A stretch of DNA of 64,000 nt from Chryseobacterium camelliae (GTDB lineage Bacteria; Bacteroidota; Bacteroidia; Flavobacteriales; Weeksellaceae), in contig NZ_JAUTAL010000001.1 of assembly GCF_030818575.1 (NCBI RefSeq), positions 3,038,001 through 3,102,000 of the forward strand, given 5' to 3'. Positions 23,539 to 32,744 of the stretch are shown here, piece by piece (the stretch's first letter is position 1; every line of letters begins with the position of its first letter). The position numbers and the translations under genes were made by a program. Under the pieces are notes generated by a model. That model made no database searches. It had not been told where the DNA came from and saw only the letters and a list, made by a program, of their open reading frames with translations.

Positions 23539-26500
23539 TTAACTTTCTTTGTAGGGAGTCAAAGAAAGATCACCCTCAATTTCTCCATTATTGTTCAAAT
23601 AAAAAATATTATTAATATTACCTTCATTAATGATGCTCATATCTCCAATTACTTCTTTTGCTCCTAATACCAACCAGATTATCTCAAGATCTTTTTCGGC
23701 TAATTTCTTCAGTAAATGTTCTTTATCAACAAGAAGGCAATCATTTCCTTCTTGAAATTTTATTGCAGGATTGAAAACTACTAACTTATTATCTTGATTA
23801 TATAATTCATATTCATTATCTCTAAAATGTATATCTAATAAATTAAATAAATATTTGGTAGGTCTTTTTATATAAACATTTTCTTTTAAAGAAAAATCTT
23901 TTTCTTTATAATAAACATAGTTCATAGATGTCTGATATCCTGAAATATTTTTACCATTTATTTCAGAGTGTAATCTTTTATCGCTTGTTTCCGGATGATT
24001 TTCATATGTACAATCATCAAAAGCTTTACTACAATAATATTCTCTACTATAAACTTCATAAACATCTCTTTCTTGTGGAATTTGATGATTAAAAAACGAT
24101 TTTCCTTTTAAAGTCTTAATAATGGCTGTTTTATCTTTTTTATTAATAATGAAACTTTTTATATGATACCATATTTGTTTCTTACTACCCATTGAATCTT
24201 CTTTACTATACCAAGAAGGATATGAATACAAATTCAACCACTCATTACCATTATTATCTTTAATATCTACAAGGAATTTAGGATGAACCAGATCATTAGT
24301 ATTTAACACCCATTTAGTAAAATCTTTATTATTCCAATCAAATTTATTTTCAGGATACCAAAATGTTGCTTTATTATTTTTGTATGACTCCTCTTGATAA
24401 AATTCCCTTTCTAATAAAGTAGGGTCAATATCTCGTCTATTGGTAGACCAAGAGCCTGTAGTATATACTTCAAATTTACTGTCGTAGATAGAAGAATAGT
24501 CTAATTGTGTTAAATAATTATCTAAAATAACAGCTAACCATTTATAATAAGAAATAAGTACATATTTTTTTCCAATGGATTCTCTTTTAGAATAAGTTTC
24601 TTTATTGAAATATGCATCTCTTAAATGTCTATAATCATGAATGTCAAACCATTCTTTTTTCCATCCATAAGTTTTAAAAACGTCATTTATAATTAATCTT
24701 TGAATAACTGAAATATCGAATCTTGGTTCAGAAGAATAATTTTCTGAAATTCTATTTATGTAATTATACAGTAATTTTGCTTTATCAGGGGGGAGCTTAA
24801 AAAGGACTTTCAATACATTTTCTAAGCTCTCATATAAATCTTTAAAAAGTTCTTTCCATTCCTGTCTAACAAAATCAGATTTATAGTCTTTACAATGCTT
24901 GATTAGATTCTCTAATTCTTCTTTATTTTTCTTTGACGAATTGGTTACTTCTTGAAAAACACTATATGATTCTATTGAAATATTTGATATTTTAGAATGA
25001 TAATTTGTACCTAATGTATATCTTGCAAAATCACTAAAACCCATTACGAGATTGTAAAGACTGTTTTGAACATTAAATTCTTTCTTTTCTATTTCAAACT
25101 TCTTAACCTCCGTTTCTGATGGAATCTTTTCAGGCATTTTACTTTTATATGGAGGACGAGCGTCTTTTATATCAAATTTCAATAATCCTTTAGAGTTTGC
25201 AAACTCTATAACTCCTCTCGCATAATCTCTAACTAAATGATGCTCAATAGGGTTTTTATTTTTAAAAATAAGATTAAAAATGAAGGTTGCAAAAACTTTT
25301 AACTGCTTCTCATTATTTGTTCTTAATGTTGAACCGTAAGCCACAGCAAAAAGTCTTTCCTTTACATATAAATCATTGACATTTTTGAAAAATTTAATCA
25401 ACCTTTCAAGTAATGGTAGGTTGTTTTGAAAGATTTTAACCAAAGCTTTTGTTGATAAGTCTCTTAATTCTCTGTTTGATGAAGCTAAAAACCAAGTTAA
25501 AACAATTGATGTTAATTTTTTAGACTCTTCAGTAAAACTTTCAATATTCTCACTCTCAAATATCCAGTCAATAAACAGCTTTGCTATTTCAGAATCATTA
25601 ATGAAAATAGTCCACCAATAATCTCTTTGATTCATTTTCATACCTGATAAAAAATTATCGAGATAATAAGAATTCAGAAAATGGTCTTCTCTTAAAGATA
25701 ACTGAATAAGTATTTCAAGAAACTTATTTTTTAATCCATTAATTGTTAATATATATTTATCAATGTAATTATTTATTTTTTCGTTAATTGTATCTTTATT
25801 TCTCCATATCAAGCTATCTAAAAATGCTTCTCCAATATCGTATATGTTATTGTTTTCTAACAATTCGTAAAGTTCAAAATTTGTTTTTTCAGGAATAATA
25901 ATAGAAAAAGCCTCAATTACGCTCTGATTTCTCATAATTGCATTTTCATCTTTTATATATTCATGAATTTTACAATCAGAAGTTATTGTTTTTTTCTGTT
26001 CAATTATTTTGAGGTCTTCCAATAACAAAGTTTTAGCAATTAAATAGTCACCTAATCTTTCGTAAGAAAAGTAAACTATTTCTTTATCATATTTCTCTGT
26101 TTTAGGATTATAAATTGCATTTTCATTTAGAATATTTTCATTGATTAATTCTATTAAAATATTTCTACTATTGGATACATCATTTTTGAAATTTTCTTTA
26201 AATAGAACATTTGCATCTTTTCTTGAAATTTGAAAAGAAGGATGTTTAATCATTTCTGAAACAATTAGTTCAATAGCTTCATTTACTAAATTGAAATCCT
26301 TATGATTGTAACCAAATTTTTTCGATAATGATTTATTGACTGCATCAATTAAATAATCGAAAATTGTGTTTAAGTTATCATAATTTTGTGGTATTGTTTT
26401 CAATCCGTTATCTGACAAACCTTTACAAAATAACTTTAAAAATAGGGGATTGTTAAATTCTGGATTTAATATTGGTATAGGAGGTTCTTGAATGTTATAA

Positions 26501-27951
26501 TGTTCAAAAAATACTTTCGTAGCATTATACAAATTATCAAAACCTCTATGCTCAAAATGAGCAACCTTATCTAAAAAATTATCTGGAAGAACAATATCCT
26601 TATAAGTACTTCTTATGGTTAATACTATACCAATATTTGGAAATGCTTTAATATCTTCTAACAAACCGTTTAATTGGTCTTGCCAAATTTCTTTTCCCTC
26701 ACCTTCATTAATTGCATCAATATATATTATTATTCGAGAATTAATTGATTCTGCTTTTGAGTTTATTGCACCTAAAAATTCCTCTTTGGAATCTTTTATA
26801 TCAAGTAGATTTTTTATTTGCGTCCAAACATTTCCTGTATAAAAATGTTGTCCTAATAATAAAATACTAAATTGATTTTCGTCAAATCCTTGCTTTATTA
26901 TATCTGCAACTAAATGAGATTTGCCAATTCCTGCCTTTCCTTCAATAAGTAAATAAGGTACATCGGCTAATTCTGCATCGAAGTTATGTAATCCGCTATT
27001 AACGTCGTGAATGCTTCCTACAAGTTCATCAAACTCTCGTTTTATTAAACTCTCATTTTTATTGTCTTTGATGATTTTAAAATAATTATTTCCAAAATGA
27101 GCCGCTAAATAGTTGTATGTATAATCATAGAGATTCTTAATTAATTTGTGTTTTTCAAAGTTTTGTTTATTTAATAATTCTTTCGTTTTTAGTTTTAATT
27201 TGTTAAAAGTTTCTTCAGAAAAAATTTTGATTTCAGGAAAATCTTTTAGAGTACTTAAAAATTCTGAAAATTTAGTATCTGCTTTTGCTATATTATTTGT
27301 AAGATTTTCTTTAAATCTTTTATTTAAATATAAACCGTCAAAAACATATTTAATATCTAAATCAACATTTATCTCAGGTGAATATCTTACGCCTAAATCT
27401 TCAATCTTGCTTTTATTCTGTTTAAAAAACCATTCATCAGAATATTCATTTTGGTTAAACCAAAACAATCTTTTACCTATATTTTCAGGTTTTGTTAATT
27501 TATCTAATAACTCAGAGCTACCTTCATATAAAAATTCAACGTCATTGTTTCTTTCTTTAGCCCACTTTTCCCATTTAGCAACCGAATCATTCCACTTATC
27601 TAAAAAAGATTTTTTTCCTTTAACTCTTGCATCAGCTCTATCTTGAGGAATCGAAACAATATATTTTATCAAATTAGGATGCTTTTCTAACGCCGTTTTA
27701 ACTGATTCATCAATCTCACCCCATTGCGTTGATGTTAAAGGAGAAGTAAAGAATTTTGCTTGATAACATATTTCTCTATCATCATTTAATATCCAAAAAC
27801 ATTCAACGCCTGCATCGGGAGAACCCTTCCTTACAAAAGATTTTGCATTATCAATGTTGTCATTTTTAGCAAGCTGACATACCAACTCCTCAAATCCATC
27901 TTTTTGAGAGTTATTTAAGGAGCGTATGTTATTCCAATCTAAATTCTGCAT
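23539..27951 (-). CDS. Avs-like STAND NTPase with N-terminal nuclease-like domain (putative antiphage)
   Basis: A 1470-residue protein in three parts. Residues 1-160 resemble a PD-(D/E)xK (Mrr/Cap4-type) nuclease: GFEELVCQLA at 19-28, Asp46 in SPDAGVECFW, and Gln64-x-Lys66 in CYQAKFF. Residues about 330-620 form a STAND/NACHT ATPase with Walker A GKAGIGKS (338-345), Walker B IIIYIDAINEG (407-417), Arg447 in LTIRST, and NPLFLKLFCKG (501-511). The remaining 850 residues form a large helical and unknown C-terminal part, where Avs proteins recognise phage proteins. Known Avs proteins detect terminase or portal and then cut DNA; that role here is inferred. The gene is far more AT-rich than its neighbours and is bracketed by repeat copies at 23241 and 28419. 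No partner gene is adjacent. Confidence 0.8.
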   Translation of the reverse strand: MQNLDWNNIRSLNNSQKDGFEELVCQLAKNDNIDNAKSFVRKGSPDAGVECFWILNDDREICYQAKFFTSPLTSTQWGEIDESVKTALEKHPNLIKYIVSIPQDRADARVKGKKSFLDKWNDSVAKWEKWAKERNNDVEFLYEGSSELLDKLTKPENIGKRLFWFNQNEYSDEWFFKQNKSKIEDLGVRYSPEINVDLDIKYVFDGLYLNKRFKENLTNNIAKADTKFSEFLSTLKDFPEIKIFSEETFNKLKLKTKELLNKQNFEKHKLIKNLYDYTYNYLAAHFGNNYFKIIKDNKNESLIKREFDELVGSIHDVNSGLHNFDAELADVPYLLIEGKAGIGKSHLVADIIKQGFDENQFSILLLGQHFYTGNVWTQIKNLLDIKDSKEEFLGAINSKAESINSRIIIYIDAINEGEGKEIWQDQLNGLLEDIKAFPNIGIVLTIRSTYKDIVLPDNFLDKVAHFEHRGFDNLYNATKVFFEHYNIQEPPIPILNPEFNNPLFLKLFCKGLSDNGLKTIPQNYDNLNTIFDYLIDAVNKSLSKKFGYNHKDFNLVNEAIELIVSEMIKHPSFQISRKDANVLFKENFKNDVSNSRNILIELINENILNENAIYNPKTEKYDKEIVYFSYERLGDYLIAKTLLLEDLKIIEQKKTITSDCKIHEYIKDENAIMRNQSVIEAFSIIIPEKTNFELYELLENNNIYDIGEAFLDSLIWRNKDTINEKINNYIDKYILTINGLKNKFLEILIQLSLREDHFLNSYYLDNFLSGMKMNQRDYWWTIFINDSEIAKLFIDWIFESENIESFTEESKKLTSIVLTWFLASSNRELRDLSTKALVKIFQNNLPLLERLIKFFKNVNDLYVKERLFAVAYGSTLRTNNEKQLKVFATFIFNLIFKNKNPIEHHLVRDYARGVIEFANSKGLLKFDIKDARPPYKSKMPEKIPSETEVKKFEIEKKEFNVQNSLYNLVMGFSDFARYTLGTNYHSKISNISIESYSVFQEVTNSSKKNKEELENLIKHCKDYKSDFVRQEWKELFKDLYESLENVLKVLFKLPPDKAKLLYNYINRISENYSSEPRFDISVIQRLIINDVFKTYGWKKEWFDIHDYRHLRDAYFNKETYSKRESIGKKYVLISYYKWLAVILDNYLTQLDYSSIYDSKFEVYTTGSWSTNRRDIDPTLLEREFYQEESYKNNKATFWYPENKFDWNNKDFTKWVLNTNDLVHPKFLVDIKDNNGNEWLNLYSYPSWYSKEDSMGSKKQIWYHIKSFIINKKDKTAIIKTLKGKSFFNHQIPQERDVYEVYSREYYCSKAFDDCTYENHPETSDKRLHSEINGKNISGYQTSMNYVYYKEKDFSLKENVYIKRPTKYLFNLLDIHFRDNEYELYNQDNKLVVFNPAIKFQEGNDCLLVDKEHLLKKLAEKDLEIIWLVLGAKEVIGDMSIINEGNINNIFYLNNNGEIEGDLSLTPYKES

Positions 27952-28025
27952 TTTTATGGTTTAATTTATAAAAATAAAACAAAGAATTTAAGAAAAAAAT
28001 AAGAACGAATGCTGAAAAAATTTAC

Positions 28026-28361
28026 CTACTTTATTCTTAAATTATGATTTAGATTTCGTATTCTCTGCCTAAACTCTTTGCCGTATTTTTCAACTGTATT
28101 TTTAGAGAGTCCAGAAGCTTCAATAAGTTTCGTTTGAGTTATTTTTCCTAAAATTTTAAAATCCCAATTATCAAGAGCATTTCTGATTTTTTGTCTTGAT
28201 TTTTCTTTCCGTAATTCACCAGTTACTCTATTTGTTATTAATAATTTCTGTTTTCTATCTAAATTAGCTTTAGGGTCAAAAATAACCCTTCTTTCTTTAT
28301 TAAAATTGGCTCAACATCTTTCAATTTATCTTTATTATTTACAATATTTACATTATTAATT
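28026..28361 (-). pseudogene. Frameshifted remnant of a replication/mobilisation-type gene
   Basis: On the minus strand, two frames join across the A-rich run near 28290-28300. The first reads INNVNIVNNKDKLKDVEPI (28361 downward); the second, from about 28310 to the TAG at 28026-28028, reads ERRVIFDPKANLDRKQK and then KITQTKLIEASGLSKNTVEKY, an HTH-like C terminus. No start codon precedes either part. The C-terminal pattern resembles the ends of plasmid or mobile-element replication proteins in Bacteroidetes; I cannot name the family. It is AT-rich like the STAND gene and lies between that gene and repeat copy 2. Confidence 0.55.
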
Positions 28362-28418
28362 TATCAAGAGAGATGTGTTTTTACTTAAAATATTCTGAAA
28401 TTTTATTCAGGAATTACC

Positions 28419-28562
28419 CTGCTGGCGCGAGCGTCTCGCACGTGCCAAAATAAAAGCTAACGCTTTTGAGCATTTTTCATTTATCTAGATACCTATTAGT
28501 ATATCTAATAAATATAAGCGTGAAATAATATGCACGAGCGTGACGCTTGCGCCAGCGAAGGG
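28419..28562. repeat. MITE-like repeat, copy 2
   Basis: 144 bases in the same orientation as 23241-23380, with long identical blocks (GTGCCAAAATAAAAGCTAAC; ATATAAGCGTGAAATAAT; GCACGAGCGTGACGCT) and a few indels. The terminal inverted repeats are CTGGCGCGAGCGTCTCGCACG at the left and CGAGCGTGACGCTTGCGCCAG at the right, so this copy is the better preserved. Confidence 0.75.
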
Positions 28563-28638
28563 AATAAATTGAACTAGTCAACACTTAATCAGATACTAAT
28601 TATCAAAGAAAACTTTAATATATGCAAATATTTAATAC

Positions 28639-28665
28639 AAAAAAAGACCGTCCTCCCAGACAGTC
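28639..28665 (-). terminator. Terminator after the second XRE gene
   Basis: On the minus strand GACTGTC-TGGGAG-GACGGTC (one G-T pair) is followed by seven Ts. Confidence 0.8.
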
Positions 28666-28685
28666 CCATATAAAAAATTTCAAGT

Positions 28686-29099
28686 TCAATCTTTAATCAC
28701 CTTCCTCACCAGCTCCTCAATCACCCTACTCTTCTCCTTCTCCGTTTCCAGCAGCCGCTCATACAGCTTCTTATTTTCTTCATAAACTTCTATCAATTTA
28801 TCAATAGGATTTATTGAACATTGGTAATTGTTATTGTTTGAGCTGTGTTCATTAAAAGTATTGGAAATGATATTGAAAACGGCATCATCCGAAAAATTCT
28901 TCAGCGCTTCCAACGGGATTTCCAGGGCTTTGGCAATGGGTTCCAGTTTGTGGTCTTCCAGTTCTTCGGCATTTTCCAGCAGGGATACTTTCTGCTGGCT
29001 GACGCCTAAAATTTCGGCCAGGGTTTCCTGCTTCATGCCGCGCATTTCCCGGATTCTTGCGATGTTTCTCCCGATATGTTTCTTTGCTGTAGCTGTCAT
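28686..29099 (-). CDS. XRE-family helix-turn-helix regulator (second)
   Basis: A 137-residue regulator. A longer frame to 29147 exists, but a full consensus promoter lies inside that extension (29117-29147), so I place the start at 29099 (MTATAKKHIGRNIARIREM). Residues 7-62 form the HTH (GMKQETLAEILGVSQQKVSLLEN). An Asn-rich linker then leads to a C-terminal coiled coil (LIEVYEENKKLYERLLETEKEKSRVIEELV). The layout is the same as the XRE protein at 2585. It is divergent from the HEPN-like gene and probably controls it or itself. Confidence 0.85.
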   Translation of the reverse strand: MTATAKKHIGRNIARIREMRGMKQETLAEILGVSQQKVSLLENAEELEDHKLEPIAKALEIPLEALKNFSDDAVFNIISNTFNEHSSNNNNYQCSINPIDKLIEVYEENKKLYERLLETEKEKSRVIEELVRKVIKD

Positions 29100-29116
29100 A
29101 GGTTGAGATTTGAAAT

Positions 29117-29147
29117 CAAAGATATACATTATACGAGATTCTGCCAA
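29117..29147 (-). promoter_or_regulatory. Promoter of the second XRE gene
   Basis: TTG (29145-29147), 20 bases, TATCTTTG (29117-29124) on the minus strand, 18-25 bases before the start at 29099. It decides the start codon. On the plus strand TATATTTT at 29151 may drive the divergent gene. Confidence 0.65.
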
Positions 29148-29236
29148 GACTATATTTTACATTCTGTTATAGTTCGGTACACCAATCCTTGGTTGGCTAC
29201 GTTGATTTTTCGGCTCAATTTGCGGTAAAAATCAAG

Positions 29237-30820
29237 ATGATGAACACACAAATCCTTATTCCGGAACGCCATCCGCAGTCTGAAAAGCTGTCGGAACTCC
29301 TGGCTTCTTTTGCCGGCAGAACCGCCGTGCAATATGTATTCCTGAGCTATTCGCAGACCGCTCAGAAGCAGCTTCTGATCATCCACCTCAGCAGCTCTCA
29401 CCTTCCGGACGGAGTGTACCGGGGCAAATGGATCCGTAAAGCACTGCACCAATGCAAAACCCACGTCATCCTGCTGGCTGGACTGGACGTCAGAAAGCAC
29501 CTCAGGCTCGGAAGCCTGTTTACCCTCCGGCATTGCCATGCTTCCACCCTGATCCATACTGCGGAAGGCCATGAATTTTCAGCGCCGGAACCTGGCAGGC
29601 AGCTGAAAAAGTTCAGGCAGTTCAGGGAAGCGTATTACCACACCCACGATTTACTCAGCACTGAAATCAGCAAAGCGGAAAACAGCCATTCCCTGGCGAT
29701 GGCATATCACCTGTATACCAGCCTTTTCCAGCACCACCTGTTTTACCTGGAATTCCTCCATCTGGGCACGTATTTCTACCAGGACAGCCTGGATCAGCGG
29801 TTCCTGAGGCTGGAGCCATTCCTCCCGCAGATCAGGAGCCTGATGCTGAAAAAGACCGGCACCACATATTTTATTACCGATGCGCTCCTCAGCGTAGCCA
29901 AAGCAGACCGGCAACAGGATCTTATGTGCCTGAAAGATGAATTTAAGGAAGCCATTGCCGAAACAGAGCGCCAACTCTACGATATAGTCACAACAACATT
30001 CCGGGAAATGAAAAAGGCAGTCAGGCATCGGTCCATAACACCCCAGATCCTGACTAAGAACAAAGCTGTTTCGCCTTACGAACCGGTGATCAGTATCCTG
30101 ACCCGCCATTTCTGCATCGAAGAAATTTTCCTGTTCCATCAAGAAGAAGTTTATGCTGCCGGACAAAAAACCCAGGTGCTTTACCTGCTGCTGCTGAGCA
30201 AAAAGATCAGCAACCAGGACCTGTTTGAGATGATGCAGATCGTTGCCCGGAAGACCGGCGGAACCTATGCCGTCGTTCCGATTGCCCATTCAGCAGCCTG
30301 GATCCAGGACTCCCTTTGGGAATGCCAGTCGTTTTTCCGTACGATTATGGTCCCGGAAAAAGCGATCTATACCGCAGAAATCCCTTCCGTCATCCACTGG
30401 CATACCGGAGAACAAGATGCAGGTTTGGATATCGACCTTGACTACCATCACTTTTGCGGGCTCCACGAAAAATACCGGCTGGTGCGTTCCGTGGAAAAAC
30501 CGGATTCCCATCAAGGAAGCGGACTGATTTTAAGCGGCATTTTCTACCGCGCCTGTTCGGTATTCATTTATGCCACGCTCCATTACCGACCAAACAGGAT
30601 CAACATCCGCATCCTCTGGAAACTCTGCGAATATGCCGAACCGAAAATAAAAACCTTGGGTTACCTCATCGAAAAGCTGCCGTTCGATTTCTTTAGCTTC
30701 CTCAATCCCTCCGAAAACCTGCACAGAGATACCTGCCTCCTGAATGAGGATATTCTTAAAATCATAGATGAGCTGGTGCAAGCCTTTGCGGAACTGCTGG
30801 AAGAACGTTGTAAAAAGTAA
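29237..30820 (+). CDS. HEPN-like protein with internally duplicated halves, function unknown
   Basis: About 527 residues from the ATG at 29237 (MMNTQILIPERHP, after an A-rich stretch); an earlier ATG at 29189 is in frame. Each half seems to hold an alpha/beta module resembling a nucleotidyltransferase fold but without the GS-x-DxD catalytic motif (VQYVFLSYS...KQLLIIHLSS; IEEIFLFHQ...VLYLLLLSKK). Each is followed by a helical HEPN-like module (SLAMAYHLYTSLFQHHLFYL; LSGIFYRACSVFIYATLHY). No RxxxxH RNase motif is evident. It is His-rich in helices and clearly more GC-rich than the STAND gene region. It is divergent from an XRE regulator, a layout seen in toxin-antitoxin-like and defence loci. 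Family assignment is tentative. Confidence 0.6.
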   Translation: MMNTQILIPERHPQSEKLSELLASFAGRTAVQYVFLSYSQTAQKQLLIIHLSSSHLPDGVYRGKWIRKALHQCKTHVILLAGLDVRKHLRLGSLFTLRHCHASTLIHTAEGHEFSAPEPGRQLKKFRQFREAYYHTHDLLSTEISKAENSHSLAMAYHLYTSLFQHHLFYLEFLHLGTYFYQDSLDQRFLRLEPFLPQIRSLMLKKTGTTYFITDALLSVAKADRQQDLMCLKDEFKEAIAETERQLYDIVTTTFREMKKAVRHRSITPQILTKNKAVSPYEPVISILTRHFCIEEIFLFHQEEVYAAGQKTQVLYLLLLSKKISNQDLFEMMQIVARKTGGTYAVVPIAHSAAWIQDSLWECQSFFRTIMVPEKAIYTAEIPSVIHWHTGEQDAGLDIDLDYHHFCGLHEKYRLVRSVEKPDSHQGSGLILSGIFYRACSVFIYATLHYRPNRINIRILWKLCEYAEPKIKTLGYLIEKLPFDFFSFLNPSENLHRDTCLLNEDILKIIDELVQAFAELLEERCKK

Positions 30821-30885
30821 AGCCATCCTGGTTCAGGAGAACAGATTTTATACCTGGAGATTTGTTGATGACAGAACCTTACGTA

Positions 30886-31653
30886 TTACCGCTCCACCCA
30901 TTCCCGGAATGCAGCCGTGGTGTTCTGACTGGTTTTAAGAGGGGTTTCACATCCTGTCATCTGTAGGGCCAGGATATTTTTATTGTAGCGCTGTATTTTT
31001 TCCACATACGTTTTATGGACGATTTCACTCCGGTTGATCCGGAAAAAATCTGCCGGGTTCAGCTGTTCTTCGATCTCCTTTAAAGTGGAGGCGGACAGCA
31101 GGTGCTTCTTCCCTGTCTTATCATGCGCAAAAACAATTCCTTCATCAGCTTCAAAATAGGCAATCTGCCCGGTTTCCAGGAAATACATCCCCTGAATACT
31201 GCTGATCGTGAAACGTTTTTTATACGGTTGCCCGGATAGATTCTGCCTGATCAGTTGAGCCAGGTCATCTATGGCTGTTTTTTGTTTTGGCGGTGATTGC
31301 GTCAGCAGGATATATTTATCCCAGGCTTTCCGGAAACGTTCCTGGGAAAACGGTTTCAGGAGATACGCAATGCCGTTGCTATCAAAGGCCTCCATCCAGA
31401 AATGGTCATAAGCAGTGGTAAAAATAATGGGACAGGCCACAGGAACTTCGGCATAGATTTCAAAAGCATTCCCGTCCAGCAGTTCGATATCTGAAAAGAT
31501 GAGGTCAGGCTGATGGATTTCAAGGAAGGCTATGCCAGCCTGCACCGTATCAAGCTCTGCGATTACTTCCGTAGCGAGGCCTAATCCGTCAATAAACCGT
31601 TTCAGCTTTTTCCTGGCCGGTATTTCGTCTTCTATAATGAGGATCTTGATCAT
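30886..31653 (-). CDS. LytTR-family response regulator
   Basis: A 255-residue regulator. The receiver (1-120) has EDE at 8-10, the phospho-acceptor Asp in LIFSDIELLDGNAFEI, and Lys in YLLKPFSQERF. The C-terminal LytTR DNA-binding domain (about 155-250) includes LKEIEEQLNPADFFRINRSEIVH. Its start overlaps the stop of the upstream histidine kinase by four bases (31650-31653), so the two form a coupled LytS/LytR-type pair. It converges with the HEPN-like gene. Confidence 0.92.
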   Translation of the reverse strand: MIKILIIEDEIPARKKLKRFIDGLGLATEVIAELDTVQAGIAFLEIHQPDLIFSDIELLDGNAFEIYAEVPVACPIIFTTAYDHFWMEAFDSNGIAYLLKPFSQERFRKAWDKYILLTQSPPKQKTAIDDLAQLIRQNLSGQPYKKRFTISSIQGMYFLETGQIAYFEADEGIVFAHDKTGKKHLLSASTLKEIEEQLNPADFFRINRSEIVHKTYVEKIQRYNKNILALQMTGCETPLKTSQNTTAAFREWVER

Positions 31654-32681
31654 GGGTTCTGTGAATGAATAATGGGAATACGTATAGAAAATAGGTTATC
31701 TGAACTATTGATTTCAACAGGTTTCTGAATCAAAATCCGGTACTGTTCGTCCAGGTTTTTCAGCGCCCGCCCGGATACGGGTTTGGCATTCCTTTTCAGG
31801 TTGATATTGTTTGAGACCAAAATATACTCTTCAATCTCTATGGCAATCATCACAGGATTTTCTTCGGTTCCCAGATTATGCTGGACGGCATTTTCGATCA
31901 GGAGCTGCAATGTTAAAGGAACGATATAACCATTGCTGTTGTCCATGTTAAAAGTAAGCTGATAGGCATTTCCGTACCGGTACCGGATCAGGTTGAAATA
32001 CTGTCGGGCAAAATCAGCTTCTTCATTGATGGTAACCAGTTCCTTTTCCGAAACTTTCAGCACATACCGGTAAATATCAGCAAATTCATTCAGGAAACCG
32101 GAGGCTTGTTCTTTATCCTCTTCAATCAACTGGTCCAGGACATTAAGGTTGTTGAACAGGAAATGCGGATTGAGCTGGTTTTTCAGCTGGTTGATTTTGC
32201 TTTTCGCCAGTGCTTCATTATAGACGAGCAGTTTCCGGTATTGTTCCTTATTATGCTGGTAGTAATAATAGGCCAGGAAAAATCCGCCATAGATGATCCC
32301 GTCCAGGAAATCGGAAAACAGCGCGTAGGTAAATGCCTGCCGGTTGAAATTCCGTTCCACCGTATCGAAGGCAAGGGCAATCACCAATCCTATCACCTTC
32401 ATGGAAACCATATACGTCACCAGCGATGCCCCGAATATTTTCAGCAGGATCTTTCTGTTGAGCACGCCTGAACCTTTCCATTTCCCGATAAAATACAGGA
32501 TGACCCAGAACAGGATGCCTGCATTCAGCAGTGTCATCATTGCCGCTTCAGGCGTAAAAATATAGGCATTGATTTCCTGCCAGACCATCATGCGCGTATA
32601 AATGGACTGTACATAGGCAAAGATCAGGATAAACAACAGGAAATACCTGTTCCAATAAGCTTTTTGTATGATACTTTTCAT
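31650..32681 (-). CDS. LytS/YehU-type sensor histidine kinase
   Basis: Membrane kinase with about four transmembrane spans in its first 150 residues and a His_kinase domain in the C-terminal half. The signature NQLNPHFLFNNLNVLDQL carries the phospho-accepting His, followed by the N-box region (TLQLLIENAVQHNLG). I start it at 32681 (MKSIIQKAYWNRYF); a GTG at 32726 and an ATG at 32699 are in-frame alternatives. It is coupled to the LytTR regulator by a four-base overlap. The signal is unknown. Confidence 0.9.
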   Translation of the reverse strand: MKSIIQKAYWNRYFLLFILIFAYVQSIYTRMMVWQEINAYIFTPEAAMMTLLNAGILFWVILYFIGKWKGSGVLNRKILLKIFGASLVTYMVSMKVIGLVIALAFDTVERNFNRQAFTYALFSDFLDGIIYGGFFLAYYYYQHNKEQYRKLLVYNEALAKSKINQLKNQLNPHFLFNNLNVLDQLIEEDKEQASGFLNEFADIYRYVLKVSEKELVTINEEADFARQYFNLIRYRYGNAYQLTFNMDNSNGYIVPLTLQLLIENAVQHNLGTEENPVMIAIEIEEYILVSNNINLKRNAKPVSGRALKNLDEQYRILIQKPVEINSSDNLFSIRIPIIHSQNP

Positions 32682-32744
32682 CGGCCTTTTCAGGATCATA
32701 AGGTACAAAATAGCCTGTGGATTCACAGGCCTGTTGTTGATGTT

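Noticed and set aside
23241-28562. Insertion sequence with the repeats as its ends
   Set aside because: No transposase is encoded between the repeats, and the copies are in direct orientation, so they are better read as two separate small elements.
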